A program made the translations under genes and the position numbers. From NCBI GenBank assembly GCA_964491875.1, contig CAZBIC010000007.1, forward strand, positions 1-64,000: a stretch of DNA of 64,000 bases, given 5' to 3'. The notes beneath the pieces were generated by a model. It ran no database searches. It saw only the letters and a list, made by a program, of their open reading frames with translations, and was not told the DNA's origin. Shown here in pieces: positions 8,813 to 16,221 of this stretch. This DNA is from JADJPG01 sp964491875 (GTDB taxonomy: Bacteria > Verrucomicrobiota > Verrucomicrobiia > Limisphaerales > JADJPG01). Each line of letters begins with the position of its first letter. Position 1 is the stretch's first letter.

Positions 8813-9943
8813 TCATCCACGCTTGAACAAGGACGATTTGTTCCGCCGCAAAAGGCCTCGTCGGAACATCGCCGCTGCGGCTCTTAGTCTCCAATCCCCA
8901 GTCTCGCCGGCTTCTTGAGGGTGCGCATCCAAGCGCACTCTCCATTTCGAATACTCCTGCATGATCGAATCGCCCCATGTTCCATACCACGCATAACCGT
9001 TGCGCCGCTCCGACTCGATCTCGGCGATGGAATACTTCTTCACGCCGTCGCGACCGGCGAAGACGGGCCGGTTCGAGCCCAGCTCGTAAAACCGCGCCCA
9101 CAACGCCGGCGCCTCGGGATCGTTCACCATCACCTTGTTGCCATCCACGCGCGTCTCGCGCAGTCCGCTGATCTTCACCGCACGAAACCACGCCACGCCG
9201 GACTCGACTGCACGGCGCACTTCCGCCGAAGGCTTCTCCATGCTCATGAGCAACCGCAGAATGCCTGCACTTTCAGCGCCGCTCAGCGAAACGAGCTCGA
9301 ACGTCCGCGCCGGACGCGGCTCCAGTGTCACCTGATCGTGCTGCGCACACCACACGGTCCGAACGCCATCGACGACCACCTGGCATTTCACGATGCACGC
9401 AACGCCGTGCTCGAATGCCTGACCGCATCGTTCCCGCGTCTCCTTCGCGACAAATTCGAAATCCGCATGCTCCGCCACATCGCGCAGCAATTCGAGGATA
9501 CGCACCATCGTGCCGTCATTGAACGTGATGTGCCGGTGATACGACTTCGCCGGCGGCGGATGATACTGCGGCCAGCCTCCACTCGGATACTGGGCCTCGA
9601 GAATGTGTCGCAGCCCTTTGAGAAACGCCGCCTCGCAACGCGGATCCTTGGTCACCCGAAACGCCCGCGCGAGCAATCGCAGCTCCGTCGTCGTCGCGCC
9701 GTTATCGAACGTCCCCTTGAGCTTCGCTCGTTCGCCGCTGAACGGCGACTTCTTCGTGTCCGTGTTCTTCGGCCAGTCGCCCGCATCCGCCTGCCAGCTC
9801 AGCACATTGTCGATGGCCTTCCGACCCGCCTCCGAGCGGAACCAGTCTTCGGACTGCGCGTCCGCGGAAATCGTCCGGACAAAAAGAAAAAGGCAACACC
9901 CAATCCGAACCAACCATCGGCGGGTGTTGCCTGTTTCGTTCAC
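8813..9943 (-). CDS. Secreted pectate lyase, PL10 family
   Basis: 376 residues with an N-terminal signal peptide (IGCCLFLFVRTISADA). Motifs typical of PL10 pectate lyases include WFRSEAGRKAIDNVLSWQ, GDWPKNTD, FDNGATTTELRLLAR, YPSGGWPQYHP, HITFNDGTMVRILELL and the C-terminal GYAWYGTWGDSIM. The enzyme cleaves polygalacturonate by beta-elimination, normally with Ca2+. The gene lies 7 nt after the PVC dehydrogenase-cytochrome gene on the same strand, suggesting co-transcription. With the GH42 beta-galactosidase at 16222-18279 it points to pectin use. The C-terminus ends shortly after GDWRLRAAAAMFRRG with a basic tail. Confidence 0.9.
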   Translation of the reverse strand: MNETGNTRRWLVRIGCCLFLFVRTISADAQSEDWFRSEAGRKAIDNVLSWQADAGDWPKNTDTKKSPFSGERAKLKGTFDNGATTTELRLLARAFRVTKDPRCEAAFLKGLRHILEAQYPSGGWPQYHPPPAKSYHRHITFNDGTMVRILELLRDVAEHADFEFVAKETRERCGQAFEHGVACIVKCQVVVDGVRTVWCAQHDQVTLEPRPARTFELVSLSGAESAGILRLLMSMEKPSAEVRRAVESGVAWFRAVKISGLRETRVDGNKVMVNDPEAPALWARFYELGSNRPVFAGRDGVKKYSIAEIESERRNGYAWYGTWGDSIMQEYSKWRVRLDAHPQEAGETGDWRLRAAAAMFRRGLLRRNKSSLFKRG

Positions 9944-9950
9944 ACGAATG

Positions 9951-12866
9951 CTATTTCAGCGTCTGCAAATACGCCTGGATATCCGCCAGCTCCTGCGCGT
10001 TGAAGATGTCGCCCATCGGCGGCATCGGCGAGACACCCGACGCTTCGTAACCCTTCGCCAGCACCTTGCTCGGTTCCAGCAAACTCTCGCGGATGTATTC
10101 CGGCGTCACACGCGACGCGATGCCGTCCAGCGCCGGACCAACCGTGCTTCCCTGCCCCTTCAACTGATGGCAGAGCACGCACGCCGCGACGTGTTTGTGG
10201 AAGATATGATCCCCGCGCTTCACGTCACCAACGATGTTCTGCGCTCCGGCCTCATCTGCCGGCAGCAATTCACACAGCTTCACATCGTCGAAGTAACCTT
10301 CACCGCGCGCGACGTGCAGCACATTGATCGAAGAACGCGTCAGCCGGCCGCTGTTGTAATCCACCTCCACGTAAGTCCAGTCACCATCGCGACGCACCTG
10401 CTCCGTCTCGGCGCGACCGATGTGGTCGTTGAAACTGATCTTGCCGCGCAATCCGCCGCGTCCTTTCACCCAGCCGGACAAGCGATACATCGTGTTCGTC
10501 TTGAGCTCCACGTCCGCGTAAATGCTCGTGTCCGCATCGCCGCGCGTGATGCAACGCACCGCCTTCGCGCCGCTCTTGAATTGTTCCGGTCCGGAGGCGA
10601 CGGACCATTCAGCCGCGGAGTTCGCCGGGCGCCCGCCGTAGTCGCGTCGCTTCCATCCTTCCGGCAACCCATCCGCACCCGCAGTTTCAAAGCCCGGGTT
10701 CGGCAGCAGATTTGGACCCTCCTTGAACGCCTCCGCCTTATGCTTCTTCATCAGCAATCGCGTAGCCTCGTTCAACCACTCGTCCGAGCGATGCTCCGGC
10801 TTCTTCGCGAGGCTCGCAACGACGGTCTGGATCTCCGAAGTCGTCGGAAACTCCGCCAGCTTCACCATCGCCGCCTTGCGGGTGATCAAATCCGGATCGC
10901 TCACCACGCCCGCGCTGAAATAGATCGCCTTCGCCTTGTCGTCGTTGCCGAGAGCGCGGGTCGCATTCCGACGCAGCTCCGGACTCTTCGAGAGCAACGC
11001 CGTCTTGTGCGTCTCGTCATCAAGCTTGCCGAGGCCGTGCAACGTCCACAGCGCGTGAATCGCGCCGATGCCCGGATCCTTCGCCGTGACGATCTGCTTG
11101 AGGACATCCGTCGCGTCCGTCTTCTTGCCTTCCACCAACAACCGCTGCGCGGTCAGGCGCCAGAGTTGATTGTCATTGCCCAGCGCCTTCACGAGATCGC
11201 CGGTTGAAGCGCCCTTGAGCGAGGCAATCGCCGGCTTCTGCGCCTTCTCCCACACCACGCGATAGATGCGACCGCGGGCGTGATCGCGCAGCGGATTCTC
11301 GTGCGCACCGCCGACGCCAGTCTTCGCATCGTAACCGCCGCTCCGCACGCTCGGAGTTGGGTTGTGTTGGATGATGAAGTTCTGCCAGTCCGCGAACCAG
11401 ACGGAGCCGTCCGGTCCGACTTCCGCGAACACCGGCGACATCCATTCATCGCTGCTCGCGACGAGATTGAAGCCGTCCTTCGCCGTGTAACCCGCGCCGC
11501 TGCGTTCCACATCCATCAGCGCGATGACTTTCATCGTCGGCTCGCACACCATCGCCATGCCTTGCAGCCGCGCCGGCATGTTCGCCGAATAGATGAACGC
11601 GCTGCCCGCCGCCGCCGTGTAACCGCCGAAGACGTCCACCTGCCGGAAATTCGGCGTGATGGTGTGACACTTGTCCTCCACGTTGATCTTCTTCGCCGTC
11701 ATCACGCGCATGCCGCGAGGAGCCGCGTTGGCCGGAATGCCGCCGTAGAAAATCGGCGCGCCATTCGCCGTGCCGCCGAATTGATCGCCAGCGTCATTCG
11801 CGCTGTGACCCCAGGAGTTGTTCGAGAACTGGTGAAGGAATTCCAGCGCCGAACCGTCCGCTTTGAAGCGATACGTGCCCTGCGCAAAGCGCTTCATGTC
11901 GCCGCCGATCTCGCCACTGAAACCGGAATAACCGACGCAGCCGTAGAGCCAGTTGTCGTAGCCGTAGTGCAGGTTGTTCGCCTGCGCGTGCGTGTCGCCG
12001 ATGCCCCAGCCGGTCATGATTTCCTTGCGCACATCCGCCTTGTCGTCGCCATCCGTGTCCGCGAGGAAGATGAACCGCGGCGGCTGCGAAACGATGATGC
12101 CGCCGTTCACGAAGACGAGGCTGGTGGGAATGTTCAGCTTGTCGGCGAACACGGTGAACTTGTCCGCCTTTCCGTCGCCGTCGGTATCCTCGCAGATCTT
12201 GATCGAGTCATTGCCTTCGCCCGTGCGCTTCACCTCGTGCGGATAATCCCGCGTCTCCGCCACCCAGCAGCGCCCGCGTTCGTCCCACGCGAAGGCGATG
12301 GGCTTGGCGATGTCGGGCTCAGCCGCGAACAGTTCGAGGCGCATGTCCACCGGCACCTGCGTGCGTTCCTTGCTGCCCTTCACCGAGAGCGGTTCGACGA
12401 ACGTAATCGCCTCCGGACGCCGCTCGTAATTGGCCACGTTCGGATTCGGCTCGCGCTTCTCGGGTTCACGCTGGGCGAGGAATGCCTCCCAATCTTTCTT
12501 CCGCGCGTCACCGATCGCCTCGAGCACCTTCTCGCGCAGGCTGCCCGCCCACATCTTCTCGCCGCCGCTGAAATCTCCCGTGACCGCGCGCTTAGCATCG
12601 GCCGCCGTCAGCGCCTTGAAGTCATCCTTCGGCGCGTCGAGCAACACGGCGTCGAACTTCGCGATCCACTCCGGCGTCACGATGCTCGGGTCTGACGTGT
12701 AGTCGAACCAGATCGCGTCGCGGCCGAGATCACGCATGATCGAGTGCGCGTGCTTCGCGGAATCGGTGCCGTCCTTGCCGAGATGCAGCACGCGAATCGG
12801 GCCTGTGGCCGCCGGGGCCAGCGAGGTGAGCAGAGCGGTAAACGCCAGAGTGGTCAGCAATTTCAT
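9951..12866 (-). CDS. PVC-type dehydrogenase with C-terminal cytochrome c
   Basis: A 971-residue exported protein of the planctomycete/verrucomicrobial 'membrane-bound dehydrogenase' group. The signal peptide (LLTTLAFTALLTSLAPAAT) is followed by a ThuA-like segment (about 20-130, tentative) and a beta-propeller sugar/aldose dehydrogenase-like domain (about 165-520). The propeller has DTDGDGKADKFTVF and DTDGDDKADVRKEI Asp-rich loops and WADWQNFIIQHNPTPS. HEAT-like helices follow (about 540-690), then an NPGFE-type jelly-roll, carbohydrate-binding-like domain (about 710-860) and a heme-c domain with CVLCH near 896 and a probable Met ligand in SPMPPMGD. It presumably oxidises a sugar and passes electrons to heme. 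It precedes the pectate lyase by 7 nt. Confidence 0.86.
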   Translation of the reverse strand: MKLLTTLAFTALLTSLAPAATGPIRVLHLGKDGTDSAKHAHSIMRDLGRDAIWFDYTSDPSIVTPEWIAKFDAVLLDAPKDDFKALTAADAKRAVTGDFSGGEKMWAGSLREKVLEAIGDARKKDWEAFLAQREPEKREPNPNVANYERRPEAITFVEPLSVKGSKERTQVPVDMRLELFAAEPDIAKPIAFAWDERGRCWVAETRDYPHEVKRTGEGNDSIKICEDTDGDGKADKFTVFADKLNIPTSLVFVNGGIIVSQPPRFIFLADTDGDDKADVRKEIMTGWGIGDTHAQANNLHYGYDNWLYGCVGYSGFSGEIGGDMKRFAQGTYRFKADGSALEFLHQFSNNSWGHSANDAGDQFGGTANGAPIFYGGIPANAAPRGMRVMTAKKINVEDKCHTITPNFRQVDVFGGYTAAAGSAFIYSANMPARLQGMAMVCEPTMKVIALMDVERSGAGYTAKDGFNLVASSDEWMSPVFAEVGPDGSVWFADWQNFIIQHNPTPSVRSGGYDAKTGVGGAHENPLRDHARGRIYRVVWEKAQKPAIASLKGASTGDLVKALGNDNQLWRLTAQRLLVEGKKTDATDVLKQIVTAKDPGIGAIHALWTLHGLGKLDDETHKTALLSKSPELRRNATRALGNDDKAKAIYFSAGVVSDPDLITRKAAMVKLAEFPTTSEIQTVVASLAKKPEHRSDEWLNEATRLLMKKHKAEAFKEGPNLLPNPGFETAGADGLPEGWKRRDYGGRPANSAAEWSVASGPEQFKSGAKAVRCITRGDADTSIYADVELKTNTMYRLSGWVKGRGGLRGKISFNDHIGRAETEQVRRDGDWTYVEVDYNSGRLTRSSINVLHVARGEGYFDDVKLCELLPADEAGAQNIVGDVKRGDHIFHKHVAACVLCHQLKGQGSTVGPALDGIASRVTPEYIRESLLEPSKVLAKGYEASGVSPMPPMGDIFNAQELADIQAYLQTLK

Positions 12867-12917
12867 GTGTATTCGTCGGAGATTTCGTTCAGTTCAGCGT
12901 GCGATGTCAACGCCCGT

Positions 12918-14045
12918 TCACACCGTGAAGGCCGGCAGCTTGACGATCTTGCCGCCCTGGAGCGCGGACTCGTGCGAGCACAGGCCCACGCACGTCCAGT
13001 TGGCCGATTGCTTCGCGTTCGGGAACGGGTCGCGGTCTTCGTGCAGCGCCATCGCGAATTCGTTCGCAAGGTGCGGATGGCTCCCGCCGTGTCCGCTGCC
13101 TTGCGTGAACGAAAGGTGCGTCTTCTTGCTCGAGTCATACACGCCCTGCGTCGTGTACTTCGCGATGCTCTTGGGCAGGCGCTTGGCAAAGTCCGGGCAC
13201 TTCACGGCCTTCGGAATCTTCGGTTCGGGAAGCTTGGCCGTGTGCATCACCAGCGGCTCGTGTTCTATCAGCGGCCATTCCACGGACGCTTTGCTGCCAT
13301 AGACGTCGATGCTCTCGCGGTACTGCCGCGCCGTGTCGAAGAGCGAGCGGATGATGCGCGCGTTGACGTCCGTGCCCGCGAACTTGATGTGCGAGGTCTC
13401 GACCGCGAACGGTGATTTGTAGTGCTTGATCAGTTCCTTTCGAATCGTGCCCGAGCCAAAGCACGACACGTATTCCGCCGGCTTGCCGATCAGTCCGGCG
13501 ACCGGTCCCACGCAATGCGTCGCATACCACATCGGCGGCAGGCCGGGCCAATAATTCGGCCAGCCGTCCATGTCCTGCTGGTGGCTCGCCTGCACGAACT
13601 GCAACTTGCCGAGCTTGCCGTCATCCAGCAGCTCTTTCATGAACAGGTATTCGCGCGCATACACGACGGTTTCCATCATCATGTATTTGAGCCCGGTCTT
13701 CTTCACGAGCTCGACGATCTTTTTGCAGTCCTCGATGTTCGTCGCCATCGGCACCGTGCAGGCCACGTGTTTGCCGGCCTTCAACGCCGCGATGCTCATC
13801 CAGCCGTGATCGGGGATGGGCGAGTTGATGTGAACGACATCGACCGCCGGATCCTTGAGCAGCGCCGCGAAATCTGTGTAGCGCTTCTCGACGCCGAAGT
13901 AGTCGCCGACGCTCTTGAGCTTGTCCTCGTTGCGTTGGCAGATGGCGTGGCAATCCGTGTGCGGATGCTTCTGCCAAAGTGGAATGAACTCCGCGCCGAA
14001 GCCCAGGCCGACCACGGCGACGTTGAATTTCTTTTTGCTGGTCAT
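12918..14045 (-). CDS. Gfo/Idh/MocA-family oxidoreductase lacking the EKP lysine
   Basis: 375 residues; N-terminal Rossmann fold (VAVVGLGFGAEFIPLW, residues 8-23) for NAD(P), followed by the alpha/beta substrate domain. No signal peptide is seen, so it is cytoplasmic. The region normally reading GKHVxCEKPxA here reads GKHVACTVPMA, with Val98 where the catalytic or cofactor-contacting Lys usually sits. Downstream motifs such as HQQDMDGWPNYWPG and WYATHCVGP are intact. It is 51 nt upstream of the PVC dehydrogenase gene in the same direction. A role in sugar or uronate metabolism fits the pectate lyase context, but the substrate cannot be read from sequence. Confidence 0.88.
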   Translation of the reverse strand: MTSKKKFNVAVVGLGFGAEFIPLWQKHPHTDCHAICQRNEDKLKSVGDYFGVEKRYTDFAALLKDPAVDVVHINSPIPDHGWMSIAALKAGKHVACTVPMATNIEDCKKIVELVKKTGLKYMMMETVVYAREYLFMKELLDDGKLGKLQFVQASHQQDMDGWPNYWPGLPPMWYATHCVGPVAGLIGKPAEYVSCFGSGTIRKELIKHYKSPFAVETSHIKFAGTDVNARIIRSLFDTARQYRESIDVYGSKASVEWPLIEHEPLVMHTAKLPEPKIPKAVKCPDFAKRLPKSIAKYTTQGVYDSSKKTHLSFTQGSGHGGSHPHLANEFAMALHEDRDPFPNAKQSANWTCVGLCSHESALQGGKIVKLPAFTV

Positions 14046-14150
14046 AGTGGTGGGAAGTCTGGCGTCACCCGCACCACCGCGCCATGAGGCTTTGCGCTTT
14101 TTAGATGAGAAGTTTTACCAGAGCGAACTTCGCGCAGTCGCTCCATGAAC

Positions 14151-14987
14151 TCAGCGCGGCGGACGCGCCGGGCGACGCCCGCCCATCGTCACGCTGCCAT
14201 CGCCCATGCCTTCGTTGCCGTGGATCGGACAGCGGAACACCACGACTTGCGCGGCCTCGTTTTCCGAAATGCCGGGCAGAAGATACTCGTAAGAGACATT
14301 CGCCTCGCTGAATTCAGCCCAGTCGAGGGCTTTCACCGCACTACCATCCCCCGGACACACGAACACTTTCGGAGTCGCAACCTCGTTGCTCATCGAAAGG
14401 AAGTTCGGCGGGAACTTGCCATTGTGATCATTTGCCCACATGCGTGCGGCGAGGCCGACCTGTTTCATGTGAGACACGCACGTGATCTGTTGAGCTCTCG
14501 ACTTCGCCTTGGCCAGCGCCGGGAGTAGCAGCCCCGCCAGAATCGGAATCGTGATAAAACTCACGTAGCCCAAAACGAACCCTGCCGTCGCCAGCCCGCC
14601 ACCGCCATACTCGTTCGGGCTCCTCCGATTCCGGCTGCGCGCGATATGGCCGAGGATAATCGCCGGCAGGCTCGCGATGATCGGGCAACCCACCATGGAA
14701 AGAATTCCGAGCACCAGACTCGCAACGGCCATGCCCGACTTGGGTTTCGGCGGCAACGTCGGCGGCACGGAGCCCATCATCGGCGGCGGCGCTGCGGACG
14801 CACTGCCCTGCTTCGCAGCCAGGTCCGAGCTGAATTCGATGAAGTCCGCCAGCGGACGCCATTCCGGAACGCCCTCGGCTTGCACCAACGTTCTCGCCGT
14901 CACGCGGCCCTGGCGAATCCAGTCTCGAATCACCTCGGCGGCAACGGGTCCATACTCCTTCTGATCGGCTCCTTGGATTTTATACAT
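14151..14987 (-). CDS. GYF_2 / DUF4190 / pseudopilin-like membrane protein
   Basis: I start at ATG 14987 (MYKIQGADQKEYGPV), preceded by AAGGAAGGAAA about 14 nt upstream; the longer frame to 15092 adds no family residues. The 278-residue protein combines a GYF_2 domain (about 1-52), a Pro/Ala linker and a DUF4190 double-TM region (GMAVASLVLGILSM and GLATAGFVLGYVSFI). This leads directly into a pseudopilin-like helix start (LLLPALAKAKSRAQ) and a globular tail (CVSHMKQVGLAARMW, FVCPGD, HGNEGMGDGSVT). The tail resembles the verrucomicrobial H-X9-DG pseudopilins. Function is unknown; the architecture suggests an inner-membrane protein with an outward pseudopilin-like domain. Confidence 0.75.
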   Translation of the reverse strand: MYKIQGADQKEYGPVAAEVIRDWIRQGRVTARTLVQAEGVPEWRPLADFIEFSSDLAAKQGSASAAPPPMMGSVPPTLPPKPKSGMAVASLVLGILSMVGCPIIASLPAIILGHIARSRNRRSPNEYGGGGLATAGFVLGYVSFITIPILAGLLLPALAKAKSRAQQITCVSHMKQVGLAARMWANDHNGKFPPNFLSMSNEVATPKVFVCPGDGSAVKALDWAEFSEANVSYEYLLPGISENEAAQVVVFRCPIHGNEGMGDGSVTMGGRRPARPPR

Positions 14988-15102
14988 GGTAGTGGTCTTG
15001 GTTTCCTTCCTTTGACCTCGCGCGGCCTCCGCTGTCACGCACAAAAGCACCGCTCGAAGGATCCATCGACCCTGTGGAGGAAGCGTCGCCAAAATCGACC
15101 GT

Positions 15103-15205
15103 GGTAGGGCGCGTCGCTCCGCGCGCGCCGCGAGAATTGCGAAACTAGACGAACCTCTTCAGGCAGTCCAACCCTTGCGGCGCGCGCGGAGCGACGCGCC
15201 CCACC
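15103..15205. repeat. Long inverted repeat, 29-bp arms (REP/MITE-like)
   Basis: The left arm 15103-15131 (GGTAGGGCGCGTCGCTCCGC then GCGCGCCGC) pairs with 15177-15205 with a single mismatch around a 45-nt spacer. Arms this long and GC-rich in a non-coding gap suggest a dispersed palindromic element rather than a terminator. No coding potential is evident between the arms. Confidence 0.75.
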
Positions 15206-15272
15206 GCTTTCCGCCAAAGATATCTGACGGCCACCGTCTCCCCCAATCCGCCCCGCGGACAGTGACGCTCCG

Positions 15273-15680
15273 TCAACCCACACGAAACGAAATGCGCTGG
15301 ATCACCTCGCGGCCGAAGCTCGTCTGAAGACGGTCGAGAATCTCCTTCCGGCGATAGCGCACGATCTCGTCCAGCCACACGCTGCTGTCCACCGTCACGA
15401 AGAGCGTGCCCTTGTTCACGCCCGTGGGCTGGGCATGGGCGGTGATGGTGGGATCGATCATGTGCTGCCACACGCGCAGGATCTCCGATTCGCCCTGGCG
15501 TTTATCCATGCGCAGCTTCGAGAGAATCTGCGGCATCACATCGCCCACGGCCTTCGCCGGACGTTCGCGAATCCGCTCCAGAGGCGCGAGATCAATGCCC
15601 CGCAAATCCGCCAGCGCGCGTTCCTTCGGAGAACGCTTCGGCGGACCCAGCGGCGGAATGAATCGCGGCGGTCGCATCAA
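15273..15680 (-). CDS. DUF721 / DciA-like protein
   Basis: 135 residues with the DUF721 core: VGDVMPQILSKLRM, LRVWQHMIDPTITAHAQP, GTLFVTVDSSVWLDEIVRYR and EILDRLQTSFGREVIQRISF. DciA-type members help load the replicative helicase DnaB in bacteria lacking DnaC/DnaI, so a role in replication initiation is likely by family. The N-terminus is basic and Pro-rich. It is isolated between non-coding gaps rather than near dnaA or recF, so the assignment rests on the domain alone. Confidence 0.78.
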   Translation of the reverse strand: MMRPPRFIPPLGPPKRSPKERALADLRGIDLAPLERIRERPAKAVGDVMPQILSKLRMDKRQGESEILRVWQHMIDPTITAHAQPTGVNKGTLFVTVDSSVWLDEIVRYRRKEILDRLQTSFGREVIQRISFRVG

Positions 15681-15876
15681 CAGGAATAGTTAACCACGGA
15701 CGGACGCGGATTAGCAATGGCCCGGGAACAGCCAGCGGCCAGCTGCGGGCATCGGGCGGAATGCCGCGCGCGGAGAATATCTCACCTTCCCGGGATCGAC
15801 TCCTATTCCGTCGCCTCCGCCAATACCCGAAAGTCAATGGCTGCCGCAGAACGGCAACCAAGAAACCCACATCAAA

Positions 15877-16119
15877 TCATGGGGCTGGCTCTGGTAAGCG
15901 GCCGCGATAATCATGCCAAAGCCGCATGTACCAGTTGAAGACTCCGCGAACGAATGGCACCGACTCACCCACATAGATTACTGGCTCGTACGCTGCGACA
16001 AAGAACTTGTTCGAGATGACTCCGAACGTCGCCATCCGGTAGGCAGGACCGACACTCAGCAGGTAGAGGATTACCAACCCACCAGCGATGAGCGCGAATC
16101 TTGGCCGCGGCCTATTCAT
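15877..16119 (-). CDS. Small single-pass membrane protein
   Basis: 80 residues: a basic start (MNRPRPRF), one strong TM segment (ALIAGGLVILYLLSVGPAY) and a tail with YEPVIYVGESVP and VFNWYMRLWHDYRG. I recognise no named family, but the aromatic C-terminal pattern resembles short orphan membrane proteins seen in this phylum. The start has only a weak AAGTGAAG upstream. It lies alone between DUF721 and the GH42 gene. It could be spurious, but hydropathy and codon usage look real. Confidence 0.5.
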   Translation of the reverse strand: MNRPRPRFALIAGGLVILYLLSVGPAYRMATFGVISNKFFVAAYEPVIYVGESVPFVRGVFNWYMRLWHDYRGRLPEPAP

Positions 16120-16221
16120 CTAACTTCACTTGGGAAACGCCGGAACGCGTTAACTCACATTAGAGGAACTTCGCAAAGCCCGAGCCCGTCACAAGAGGTC
16201 CCTCAGAAAGCAATTTCATCT

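Noticed and set aside
4869..11207. Plus-strand frames of 621 and 534 codons over the POP-PhoD, lyase and cytochrome genes
   Set aside because: Antisense shadows; the minus-strand proteins have complete catalytic and heme motifs.
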